Assembly: GCF_900103455.1 (NCBI RefSeq)
Contig: NZ_FNHI01000029.1
Span: 60,676-124,675, forward strand
Length of the DNA stretch: 64,000 nt
DNA from: Streptomyces wuyuanensis
GTDB lineage: Bacteria; Actinomycetota; Actinomycetes; Streptomycetales; Streptomycetaceae
Direction of reading: 5' to 3'
Part shown: positions 34,490 through 42,394 of the stretch, in pieces
Layout: every line of letters starts with the position of its first letter
Position numbering within the stretch: the first letter of the stretch is position 1
Made by a program: the position numbers and the translations under genes
The notes under the pieces: generated by a model
The model's input: the letters and a program-made list of their open reading frames with translations, nothing else
Databases searched by the model: none
Told to the model about the DNA's origin: nothing

Positions 34490-34891
34490 CTACTCCTGCC
34501 GCGGGCCCGCGAGTGCCTCGCCGAGACTCGCGTACCTGGGGAAGACCGCCCCGGCACCGGTGATGACGAGCATGCGGGCCACCTGGGGCCGCAGCGCCAC
34601 GAGCTCCACCCGGGCCTCGGTGTCCTGCGCGGCGAGCCTCGCGCGCAGCAGCACGTTCAGCCCGGTGGAGTCGCAGAACAGCAGCTCCGCGCAGTCGACC
34701 AGGATCCGCCGTGCGCCGCTCGCGACCGCGTCGTCCAGTGCCGTGCGCAGCGGTTCCGCCGTGTCGTGGTCGAGCTCTCCGGCGAGTTCGACGACCACGA
34801 TGCCCGGTTCGGGGCCCGGCCGTGCCGTGACCGTGAAACGGCCCCCGCCGCTGCTGCCACTGCCGGGCCAACCGTCCTGTGCTGACACCAT
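34490..34891 (-). CDS. STAS-domain anti-sigma factor antagonist
   Basis: 133 aa from the ATG at 34891 (MVSAQDGWPGSG) with GGAG eight bases upstream. GIVVVELAGELDHDTAEPLR and RILVDCAELLFCDSTGLNVLLRA are the SpoIIAA/RsbV core; the serine in CDSTGL is the expected phosphorylation site. Partner-switching antagonist, overlapping functionally with the RsbW-like gene two bases downstream and with SpoIIE phosphatases. Confidence 0.93.
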   Translation of the reverse strand: MVSAQDGWPGSGSSGGGRFTVTARPGPEPGIVVVELAGELDHDTAEPLRTALDDAVASGARRILVDCAELLFCDSTGLNVLLRARLAAQDTEARVELVALRPQVARMLVITGAGAVFPRYASLGEALAGPRQE

Positions 34892-35156
34892 GCGCGGTTC
34901 TCCGTCCGTCCCTGCCGGCTCTCCGTGCGTCGGCCGGTATCTCCGTCCGTCCCTGCCCCGGTGACATCCCCGACTATGGCACTGCCTCCAGCGCCTCGCT
35001 CCCGCTCGGCGGGGGCGTGACACGGCCGCCGTACGGGCCCGCCTCGGTCACTGCCGGGCGACTCGGTGCCCCCACGCGGCGACTACCCCGCAGTCGGATG
35101 GCTAGGCTGAAATACCCGTCGGTTCTTCTCACGAGCGGCGAAAGCTGGCGCATGCG

Positions 35157-35588
35157 ATGAACGTAACCTCGGACTTCGAGCTGCTGGGCGTGACGATCCA
35201 GGTGGAGGGGCGCCCCGACATGCCCGTACGTCTGGCGCCCGCCCGGGCGCGGGGTACCGAGCCGCCGCCCGCGCCCCTGGTACTGCGGGAGGGGTCGGAG
35301 TTCCGGGTACGGCTGGAGTTCGCCGTGGGAGCGGGCCGGGACCTGGAGGGGCTGCGGTTCATCGACGAGCGGACGCGGCAGGGCATGACCGTCGGACATC
35401 AGGAGATCCTGCTCGGCGACTACCGCCGCGGGGGTCCGTACGAGATCGTGCTGCCGCCGGAACGCCTGCCCATCGGCCACATGGCCCGGGACGTCTACCA
35501 GGTGATCGGCACCTTCGCGGACAAGAAGGGCCGGATCCTCGGATGCGAGTCCCACAGCTTCGAGATCACCAAGGACTGGCCCCACTGA
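35157..35588 (+). CDS. RhoGDI-like (immunoglobulin-fold) protein
   Basis: 143 aa from the ATG at 35157. No signal or membrane segment; beta-rich. From about residue 40 the order of motifs follows the C-terminal domain of eukaryotic Rho GDP-dissociation inhibitors: REGSEFRVRLEFAV (RGTKYRIKFSFRV in RhoGDI), LEGLRFID (SGLKYIQ), LLGDYRRGGPYEIVLP (VGSYGPRAEEYEFLTP), PIGHMARDVYQVIGTFADKK (PKGMLARGSYSIKSRFTDDD) and the end FEITKDW (LTIKKDW). The eukaryotic text is from memory. It could bind a lipid tail or a protein partner; no prenylated substrate is known here. Divergent from the STAS gene, 265 bp apart, and convergent with a DMT exporter. Confidence 0.7.
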   Translation: MNVTSDFELLGVTIQVEGRPDMPVRLAPARARGTEPPPAPLVLREGSEFRVRLEFAVGAGRDLEGLRFIDERTRQGMTVGHQEILLGDYRRGGPYEIVLPPERLPIGHMARDVYQVIGTFADKKGRILGCESHSFEITKDWPH

Positions 35589-35608
35589 ACGCGCACGGCG
35601 CCGAGCCG

Positions 35609-36847
35609 TCACCGGCCCCGGCGGCCCGCACGGGAGTGCTCACCGGCACGAAATCGCACCGCCGGTGGGCCGGCCGGTTCGTCCCGCTTGGGCGCGCCCG
35701 GGGGCTCCTCGCGCACCGCGCCGTTCCCGTCCTCCCCGGCGCCCTTCCGGCCCCTGCCGCGCGTCATGGCGACGCCCGCCAGGACGACCGCCATGCCGAG
35801 GACGACCCGGAGCCCGATGTCCTCCCCCAGCACGAGCGCGCCGAGCGCGACGGACACCACGGGCAGCAGATAGCCGACCGTCGCCGCGCCGGTGGCGCCC
35901 TCGTCGGCGATCAGCCGGTAGTTGAGGTAGAAGGTGACTCCGGTTCCGAGGATCCCGAGCACCACGACCGCGACGAGCGCGGTGGCATCGGCTCCCGCGG
36001 GCGCCACCGGCCCGCCCGTCACGGGGAGCGCCATCAGGCTCAGCCCGCTCGCGGCGACCAGCTGGGCGCCGGCGAGGGCCAGGACGGGTGGTGAAGGTCC
36101 GCCCCGCCCCGCCCTGCGGGCGGACGGAGCCGCTTTCGCGGCACGCCCCGTCGGCTCGTCGCCCCGCCCGGTCAGGGTTCGGTCCATGTACACGAAGGCT
36201 GCCGCGTAACTCAGCGCGGCACCCAGCAGGGCGAGGGCGCCCGGGCCGAGCCGTCCGGACTCCCGCCACGGGGCGAAGATCAGCACGGTGCCGGCGAATC
36301 CGAGGAGGAGGCCGGCATGCCGGACGCGGCCGAGTCCTCGCTCGGTGCCGAGGCCGATGCCGATCAGCAGGGACCACAGCGGTGTGGTGGCGTTCAGCAC
36401 GCCCGCCACGGAGGAGTCGACCGTCTGCTCCCCCACCGCGAAGAGCAGGAACGGCAGGACGTTGCACAGGAACGCGGCCACGAGCAGCCGGCCCCATGTG
36501 CCCCGGTCCCTCGGCAGCCTCTGGCCGGAGGCCGAGGCGAGGGCGAGCAGCACCGCGGCGCCGAGGACGCACCGGGCGACGGTGATCTGGAGCGGGGACA
36601 GGCCGTGGTTCAGCGCGATCTTGATCCAGAGAAAGCCCGAGCCCCAGAGGAAGGCCAGCAGTGCCATCCGCACGGCGGTCGCGGCTCCGCCCCTGCCGGA
36701 ACCGCCGGGCAGCCCGGCCGCTCCTCGTCGGGCCGTGCTCCGTCCGGCAGCACTCGAAGCGCCGCCGCGTCCTCCGGCCGCCGCCGTTCCGACTGGGCCC
36801 CGCCCGGCTCCGCCGCGTCCGGCTCCGCCCCGCATGCCGATCGTCAT
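35609..36847 (-). CDS. EamA/DMT-family exporter
   Basis: 412 aa from the ATG at 36847, preceded by GGGGAG. An Ala/Gly/Arg-rich N-terminus (~55 residues) precedes ten membrane helices. LLAFLWGSGFLWIKIALNHGLSPLQITVAR is the first EamA repeat (in pieces), FAVGEQTVDSSVAGVLNATTPLW the pore region, and NYRLIADEGATGAATVGYLLPVVSV the second repeat. A loop of about 30 residues between helices 5 and 6 is unusually charged. Divergent from a LysR gene, its likely regulator; substrate unknown, possibly an amino acid or metabolite. Confidence 0.92.
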   Translation of the reverse strand: MTIGMRGGAGRGGAGRGPVGTAAAGGRGGASSAAGRSTARRGAAGLPGGSGRGGAATAVRMALLAFLWGSGFLWIKIALNHGLSPLQITVARCVLGAAVLLALASASGQRLPRDRGTWGRLLVAAFLCNVLPFLLFAVGEQTVDSSVAGVLNATTPLWSLLIGIGLGTERGLGRVRHAGLLLGFAGTVLIFAPWRESGRLGPGALALLGAALSYAAAFVYMDRTLTGRGDEPTGRAAKAAPSARRAGRGGPSPPVLALAGAQLVAASGLSLMALPVTGGPVAPAGADATALVAVVVLGILGTGVTFYLNYRLIADEGATGAATVGYLLPVVSVALGALVLGEDIGLRVVLGMAVVLAGVAMTRGRGRKGAGEDGNGAVREEPPGAPKRDEPAGPPAVRFRAGEHSRAGRRGR

Positions 36848-36953
36848 GTCCCGTCTCCCCTCGCCGGTGCCCGTGTCGGTCCCACGCCAGGGTCCTCCAC
36901 CAGTTTCAACAGGACAAGTGAAAAGTTCTGCACACACCATTAACCTGTACTGC

Positions 36954-37841
36954 ATGCTTGATGTGAGGCGCATGCAGATCCTGCGGGCAGTGGTCGGCAG
37001 CGGATCGGTCACCGCGGCGGCCGCCCGGCTCGGCTACACCCCGTCGGCCGTCAGCCAGCAGGTCGCCGCTCTGGAGAAGGAGGCCGGCACGGAGCTGCTC
37101 GAACGGGTGGGCAGGGGCGTACGGCCCACGCCGGCCGGGCTGCTGCTCAGCGAGCACGCCGCCGCCATCGGCCGCCAGGTCGCCGAGGCCGAGACGGCCC
37201 TGGCCGATCTGCGGGAGGGCCGTACGGGCCGGCTGTCGGTGCGCTACTTCGCCACGGTCGGCGCGCCCCTGGTCGCCCCCGCCCTCGCCCGTCTGCGGCG
37301 CGACCGTCCCGGCGTACAGGTGGAGCTCAGGCTCTCCGGCTCGGCGGACCCGCTGTCGGAGGTCGTGCGAGGGGAGGCCGATCTGGCGCTCGTGGTGCGG
37401 CCGCACGGGCCCGTGGACGGTGTCCGTCTGGAGCATCTGCTCGACGACCCGTATCGCGCTGTGCTGCCCAAGGGGCACCCGCTGGCCACGAGGCGCGTCG
37501 TCGACCTCGCCGAACTCGCCGGCGAGCCCTGGGTCCGCAGCGAATGGCCGGGCCCGTGCCTGGACGCCGTGCTCGACGCGTGCGCGACCGCCGGATTCAG
37601 CCCGGACTTCGCAGTGGACAGTGAGGACTACGCCACGGCACAGGGCTTGGTGGCGGCCGGTCTAGGCATCGGCATGATCCCGCTGACCGGGCTGCGCTCC
37701 CCGCACCCCGGCGTCGTCGTACGGAAGGTGCGGCGGCCGGAGCCCGTACGCGCCGTCCACGCGGCGGTGCGGGAAACGGCGCCGGACACCCCGGCGCTGC
37801 GCGGTCTGCTCGACGCGCTCCGGGACGCGGCCGTCCAATGA
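36954..37841 (+). CDS. LysR-family transcriptional regulator
   Basis: 295 aa from the ATG at 36954 (MLDVRRMQILRAVVGSGSVT). The HTH is SVTAAAARLGYTPSAVSQQVAALEKEAG; the effector domain begins near residue 90 (GRLSVRYFATVGAPLVAPAL), and GLGIGMIPLTGL is a conserved turn. Divergent from the EamA exporter gene with 106 bp between, the classic arrangement for a LysR controlling its exporter. The gap 36848-36953 should contain the shared operator and is less GC-rich near 36910-36950. Confidence 0.93.
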   Translation: MLDVRRMQILRAVVGSGSVTAAAARLGYTPSAVSQQVAALEKEAGTELLERVGRGVRPTPAGLLLSEHAAAIGRQVAEAETALADLREGRTGRLSVRYFATVGAPLVAPALARLRRDRPGVQVELRLSGSADPLSEVVRGEADLALVVRPHGPVDGVRLEHLLDDPYRAVLPKGHPLATRRVVDLAELAGEPWVRSEWPGPCLDAVLDACATAGFSPDFAVDSEDYATAQGLVAAGLGIGMIPLTGLRSPHPGVVVRKVRRPEPVRAVHAAVRETAPDTPALRGLLDALRDAAVQ

Positions 37842-38045
37842 TCAACCGCCGGTGCGGGGTACCGGGTGGAGGGGGCCCTCGGAGCACCCCTGAGTGACGA
37901 TCCCGGCCGGAGCCCGTACCGACGACGCCCCGGGGCGGCCGGCACCGGCCGGTATCACCGGCGCCGGCCGTGGCTTCCGGAATCAGGCCGTGCGTTCGGC
38001 GCCCGGACGGCTCACGATGGGCTTGAGGCGAACGGAGGCACAGCG

Positions 38046-38507
38046 ATGAGCAGCTCTTCGATACGGATCACGGCCGCCCTGTCCACCGAGCACCGCGGGC
38101 GGCTGATGGAGATGGCCAGGGACGTCAAGTTCCCCGAAGGGGCCCGTGTCTTCGAGGAGGGCCGCCTCGCCGACCGGTTCTGGATCATCCGGTCCGGCAC
38201 CGTCACCCTGGACATCCGTGTTCCCGGACGGCGCCCGGCCGTGATCGAGAACCTCGGCTTCGGCGAACTCGTGGGCTGGTCGTGGCTCTTCCCGCCGTAC
38301 CTCTGGCAGTTGGGCGCCGAGGCCATGACCCCGGTACGCGCCCAGGAGTTCGACGCGGCAGCGGTCCGCATGCTGATGGACGCCGACCCCGCGTTCGGCT
38401 CGGCGATCGGCCAGTGGGTCGGCAGGGTCCTGGCCCACCGGCTGCACTCGGCCCGGGTGCGCTTGCTGGACCTGTACGCCCCGTACGGCAGCGGTCTCAC
38501 ACCTTGA
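38046..38507 (+). CDS. cyclic nucleotide-binding (CNMP/Crp-like) domain protein
   Basis: 153 aa, ATG at 38046 with GGAGG upstream. A single cNMP-binding beta-roll: FPEGARVFEEGRLADRFWIIRSGTVTLDI and LGFGELVGWSWLFPP, the latter replacing the usual RTA-type phosphate loop, so cAMP binding is uncertain. The end (RVLAHRLHSARVRLLDLYAP) is the dimerisation helix; there is no DNA-binding HTH. Probably a stand-alone sensor or redox-type Crp relative. About 228 bp upstream of the metallophosphoesterase operon. Confidence 0.82.
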   Translation: MSSSSIRITAALSTEHRGRLMEMARDVKFPEGARVFEEGRLADRFWIIRSGTVTLDIRVPGRRPAVIENLGFGELVGWSWLFPPYLWQLGAEAMTPVRAQEFDAAAVRMLMDADPAFGSAIGQWVGRVLAHRLHSARVRLLDLYAPYGSGLTP

Positions 38508-38735
38508 ACCGAACCCCTTGCGGCCCGGGGCGCCCGGCCGCGCCGACCGCCACCGATCCGCTGCCGGGTGCCCACCCGGCATCATCGTCGTACCGGGAAC
38601 CGGCCGGGCGCGTGCCGTCGTTACACCATCGTTCCGCCGGCGCGGCGCCATCGAGTCGCTGCCGTTCCGCCGTCGTGTTCGCTGCCGTTGCCGTAGTCGC
38701 TGTCGTCGTCGTTCGGAGGAGCTGGGAAGTGCACC

Positions 38736-39650
38736 GTGGGTTATGAGGTCCGTGGCGGTCCGGCCGCGACCGAGGAGAGCCGCGCCGGCAACGGCGCTCG
38801 CAGCGGCCCCAGACTCGTGGCCGTCAGCGATCTGCACGTGCGGTACGCCGAGAACCGCGACATCGTCGAGGGCCTGCACCCGGAGTCGGACGAGGACTGG
38901 CTGCTGGTCGCCGGTGACGTCGGCGAGTACGTCGCCGATGTGCGCCGGACGCTGGAGTTGCTGGCCGGGCGGTTCGCCAAGGTGGTCTGGACACCGGGCA
39001 ACCACGAACTGTGGACGCCTCCCGGCGACCCCGTGCAGCTGCGGGGCGAGCAGCGGTACGAACACCTGGTGCGGATCTGCCGCGAACTGGGAGTGGTCAC
39101 TCCCGAGGACCCGTTCCCGGTCTGGGAGGGGCCGGGCGGACCGGTGGCGATCGCCCCGCTCTTCGTGCTCTACGACTACTCCTTCCGGCCTGCCGGAGCG
39201 CGCTCCAAGGAGGAGGCCCTCGTGATCGCGGAGCAGGCCGGCGTGGTCTGCAGGGACGAGTTCCTGCTGCACCCGGATCCCCATCCGTCACGGGACGCCT
39301 GGTGCCGCGCCCGGCTGCGGATCACGGAAGCCAGGCTGTCCGAAGTACCGCCGGAGCTGCCGACCGTGCTGGTCAATCACTTTCCGCTGGTGCGCGAGCC
39401 CACCCGCGTCCTGTGGCACCCCGAGTTCGCCCTCTGGTGCGGCACGGAGGCGACGGCCGACTGGCCGCGCCGGTTCCGCGCGTCCGCCGTCGTCCACGGC
39501 CATCTGCACGTCCCGCGGCTCGTGTGGTGGGAGGGCGTGCCGCACCAGGAGGTGTCCCTCGGCTATCCGCGCGAGTGGCGCAGGCGACCGGGTACGCCCG
39601 GCCGTCCCGTCGAGGTCTTCCCGCTGGTGCCGGACGGAGCGCGCGCATGA
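38736..39650 (+). CDS. calcineurin-like metallophosphoesterase
   Basis: 304 aa from the GTG at 38736 (GGGAAG six bases upstream). Metal-binding motifs in order: VAVSDLHVRYAENRD (DxH), LLVAGDVGEYVADV (GD), WTPGNHELWTP (GNHE), VLVNHFPLVREPTR (H) and VVHGHLHVPR (GHxH). All five blocks are present, so it should be an active phosphoesterase; the substrate is unknown. Its stop overlaps the start of the phosphopantetheinyl transferase gene (ATGA), a pairing I recall from other Streptomyces genomes, hinting at a role linked to carrier-protein or CoA-derived substrates. Confidence 0.9.
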   Translation: MGYEVRGGPAATEESRAGNGARSGPRLVAVSDLHVRYAENRDIVEGLHPESDEDWLLVAGDVGEYVADVRRTLELLAGRFAKVVWTPGNHELWTPPGDPVQLRGEQRYEHLVRICRELGVVTPEDPFPVWEGPGGPVAIAPLFVLYDYSFRPAGARSKEEALVIAEQAGVVCRDEFLLHPDPHPSRDAWCRARLRITEARLSEVPPELPTVLVNHFPLVREPTRVLWHPEFALWCGTEATADWPRRFRASAVVHGHLHVPRLVWWEGVPHQEVSLGYPREWRRRPGTPGRPVEVFPLVPDGARA

Positions 39651-40306
39651 TCGGAAAGCTGCTGCCCCCGCCGATCGCGGTCTGCGAGGTGTTCGGCGAC
39701 CCGCCGGTGTCGGAGATGTACCCCGAGGAGCGGGCCGTCGTGGCGAACGCCGTGCCCGAACGGCAACGGGAGTTCGGCACGGTCCGGGCATGCGCGCGCA
39801 AGGCGCTCGAGGAACTCGGCTTCGCGCCCGGACCGATCCTCCCGGGAGCCTCGAGGGCGCCGCAGTGGCCGCCCGGTGCGGTCGGCGCGATGACCCACTG
39901 CCAGGGCTACCGGGCGGCGGCGGTGGCACGTGCCGCCGACGTCCTGACGGTCGGCCTGGACGCCGAGCCCCATCTCCCCCTGCCCGACGAGGGAGTCCTC
40001 GGTCTCGTCACCCTCCCCGAGGAACGCGCGGCGCTGGATCGGCTGAGCGCCCTACGGCCCGAAGTCTGCTGGGACCGGCTGCTGTTCAGCGCCAAGGAGA
40101 GCGTCTACAAGGCCTGGTACCCGCTGACCGGGCGATGGCTGGACTTCGAGGAGGCGGCCCTCACGATCGATCCCGACGACGCCACGTTCCACGCCCGGCT
40201 CCTCGTGGACGGTCCGGTCGTCGGTGGCCGCCCGCTGACGGGCTTCGACGGGCGCTGGCTCGTCGAGTCGGGACTGGTCGTCACCGCCATCGCGATGGTG
40301 CGCTGA
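39647..40306 (+). CDS. 4'-phosphopantetheinyl transferase (Sfp/EntD type)
   Basis: 219 aa; the ATG overlaps the upstream stop. Transfers phosphopantetheine from CoA to a serine of acyl- or peptidyl-carrier proteins. Signatures: PQWPPGAVGAMTHCQGYRAA (EntD-type P1/P2), VGLDAEPHLPLP (magnesium-binding G-D-E) and LLFSAKESVYKAWYPLTGRW (the (W/F)SxKES(x)xK motif). No carrier-protein or megasynthase gene is in the window, so it probably serves pathways elsewhere, including secondary metabolism. Confidence 0.95.
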   Translation: MIGKLLPPPIAVCEVFGDPPVSEMYPEERAVVANAVPERQREFGTVRACARKALEELGFAPGPILPGASRAPQWPPGAVGAMTHCQGYRAAAVARAADVLTVGLDAEPHLPLPDEGVLGLVTLPEERAALDRLSALRPEVCWDRLLFSAKESVYKAWYPLTGRWLDFEEAALTIDPDDATFHARLLVDGPVVGGRPLTGFDGRWLVESGLVVTAIAMVR

Positions 40307-40308
40307 GG

Positions 40309-40366
40309 AGGGCGAGAGCGCGGCCGCGTGACGGGGGGCACAGCGTCACCCGCGCGGCCGCCCTCG
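40309..40366 (+). terminator. bulged stem-loop after the phosphopantetheinyl transferase gene
   Basis: GCGGCCGCG-TGAC (ending 40332) and GTCA...CGCGCGGCCGC (about 40344-40360) pair with a 4-nt bulge, right after the stop at 40306. Confidence 0.55.
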
Positions 40367-40461
40367 GCGCGCCTGCGGGGATCCGCCAAATGCGATGGGA
40401 ACGGGCGCTCTTGGGCGGCAACCGGCCCCGTATGCGGAATCGGAGCCCCGGAACGGCGGAA

Positions 40462-40492
40462 GGCCGCTCCCGGACCAACTCCGGAAACGGCC
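40462..40492 (-). terminator. terminator of tRNA-Pro copy 1
   Basis: GGCCGCTCCCGGA (40462-40474) and TCCGGAAACGGCC (40480-40492) pair over 13 positions, two of them G-U in the minus-strand RNA, 30 bp beyond the tRNA 3' end. Confidence 0.65.
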
Positions 40493-40522
40493 CCCTCATG
40501 GGTGAACCACCACTTCGAAAAG

Positions 40523-40596
<74 letters not shown>

Positions 40597-40742
40597 ATGC
40601 GCGGATCCCCGGGGTTTGGCCCCGGCCGAGCGCGCAAGAGAACATTACCTCAATTCGCACCCCGCTCGGAGACAGGACCGTCGCCGTGCGCCCGCGGGTA
40701 CGTCATTGGGCCCGGCGGCCGGGCAGGAGTGACAATCGGGGC

Positions 40743-41228
40743 GTGACCAGGACGTCGAGGGATCGCGATGACGAGGGCCGGGCGCGCAACGCGCGTCCCC
40801 GGGACGGGCTGGGCCGGCCGCTGCCGTACGGGCAGGAAGGTGTGGACCGGCAGCCGGAAGGGGTGGTCCGCACGCCCGACGGGACTCTGGCCGAGGCGCA
40901 GCGCCTGCTCGACGCGGGCATGCCGTTCCACGCCCATGAGGTGCTGGAGGACGCGTGGAAGTCCGGACCCGACGAGGAGCGGGGGCTGTGGCGGGGACTG
41001 GCCCAGCTCGCGGTGGGACTGACGCACGCCGCGCGGGGCAACGCCGCGGGCGGTGCCGCCCTGCTGGCCCGGGGTGCCGAGTCCATCGCCCCGTACGAGG
41101 CCGGACGGCCGTACGCGGTCGACATCGCCGGGCTGACCCGCTGGGCGGTGGCACTGCGGGACGAACTGCTGCGGGACGCGAGCCCGGTACCCGCCGCAGG
41201 ACGGGCACCGCGGCTGCGCACGGAGTGA
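40743..41228 (+). CDS. DUF309 family protein
   Basis: 161 aa from the GTG at 40743, just after tRNA-Pro. About 45 polar N-terminal residues, then the DUF309 helical core: AGMPFHAHEVLEDAWKSGPD and RGLWRGLAQLAVGLTHAARGNAAGG. The conserved H-x-x-H-E-x-x-E arrangement (FHAHEVLED) suggests a metal or ligand site, but the family has no known activity. Confidence 0.88.
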   Translation: MTRTSRDRDDEGRARNARPRDGLGRPLPYGQEGVDRQPEGVVRTPDGTLAEAQRLLDAGMPFHAHEVLEDAWKSGPDEERGLWRGLAQLAVGLTHAARGNAAGGAALLARGAESIAPYEAGRPYAVDIAGLTRWAVALRDELLRDASPVPAAGRAPRLRTE

Positions 41229-41360
41229 TTCGTCACTCTGCGGGATGATTCATCACTCCTCCGTGCAACCACCCGGTGGACCGAAGTGTCGGTATATGCA
41301 CCGGGACGTCGATCCCGGGTGCCCGCGGCCGCACGCCGCTCTCGCCGAACGGAGACCCGC

Positions 41361-41975
41361 ATGAAATCCGTCGCAGCCCTCGCCCTCGCCTCGGCACTGC
41401 TCGCCGCGGCGGTCGTCCCCGCGGCGGCCGTCGCCCCGGACCGCACGTCCCCGGCCCGGCAGCGCCCCGTGTTCCTGGAGCCGCGTGACCTGCCGCCGCA
41501 CCCGTCGTCCCCCTGGACGGCGGGACCGGTGACGGCGGGCGCACCGGACCCGCTGCCGTTCTGCGTGGGTGAGGCCCTGCCCGCATCCCTCGCCCGTCAT
41601 CGTGTGTTCAGCACCGAACTGGACGCGGGCGCGTCCCAGGTCGTCGTGGTGGAACGCGACACGGCCCGTGCCCGGTCGCTGGCCTCCCTGTGGAACAAGG
41701 CGATCCGCGGCTGTGCCGACCGGGTCGAGCAGGAGGATCCGCAGATCCGGGCCGAGGGCAGGGACCTGGGCCGGGTGCCGGTGGAGGACGGTGCCCGGCT
41801 GTACGGGGTGCACACGGCACACGACTTCGGCAGCAGCGACGTCCATCTCTTCGCGGTGGGCCGGGACGGGCGTACCGTCACCGTGGTCACCTGGGGCAGC
41901 ATGGGCGACTTCGACGACGCGCCGGTCGCGGCGTTCCGCAAGACCGCGCGTACGGCGGTGAACAAGCTCGGCTGA
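41361..41975 (+). CDS. exported protein of unknown function
   Basis: 204 aa from the ATG at 41361 with GGAG upstream. MKSVAALALASALLAAAVVP followed by AAAVAPDRTSP is a clear Sec signal peptide. The mature part has two cysteines (LPFCVGEAL and IRGCADRVEQ) that could form a disulfide, and WNKAIRGCADR, VHLFAVGRDGRTVTVVTWGSMGDF. It resembles other secreted sensor-domain-like streptomycete proteins, but I do not recognise the family. No enzymatic motif. Confidence 0.75.
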   Translation: MKSVAALALASALLAAAVVPAAAVAPDRTSPARQRPVFLEPRDLPPHPSSPWTAGPVTAGAPDPLPFCVGEALPASLARHRVFSTELDAGASQVVVVERDTARARSLASLWNKAIRGCADRVEQEDPQIRAEGRDLGRVPVEDGARLYGVHTAHDFGSSDVHLFAVGRDGRTVTVVTWGSMGDFDDAPVAAFRKTARTAVNKLG

Positions 41976-42394
41976 CCGCACTGCGCCCGGCCGGGCACCT
42001 GTGGAGACATCCGCAAAAAGATCTTGCAGCGCAGCCGGGTCGCCGACTGCGCGACGCCGGAACGGGCGGTGGAGCCGGCCGCCCACGTGTCGTCCGCGCC
42101 CGGGCCCGGCGGCGCACCGCTGGACATGCCGATCGAGGTGCGCCAGGTGATGTACGCGCAGCCCGAGGAACCGTGAGCGTTCCGGCCGGAGCGGACGGGC
42201 CGGTGAACGGGGACGCGGCCGTCGCGGGCGCCGCGGTCGGCGGACACGAGGCGGCGGTCCGTGACTACCGCGCGGCCGCGCCCGTACGACGAGCCTGCCG
42301 GAGCGGCACCACCCGACGGTCCGCGCTGCGCGGCTCGGCAGGGGCACCGGGCGGGGGTGAGGCACACCGGCCCCGACCGCTCCCCGCTCCGCCG
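41976..42394 (+). other. gene-poor stretch with a possible coding remnant
   Basis: Between the exported protein and the convergent MFS gene. One plus-strand frame ends ADCATPERAVEPA ... DMPIEVRQVMYAQPEEP with a TGA at 42173-42175 and reads like the tail of a protein with no start nearby; it could be a gene relic. I see no ribosome-binding site. Treat as intergenic with low certainty. Confidence 0.3.

Noticed and set aside
38736..40306. Biosynthetic gene cluster around the PPTase
   Set aside because: No PKS, NRPS, carrier protein or tailoring genes nearby; the PPTase is probably a stand-alone one.
42001..42175. Complete gene between the exported protein and the MFS transporter
   Set aside because: A protein-like frame exists, but without start or RBS; kept only as a possible remnant.
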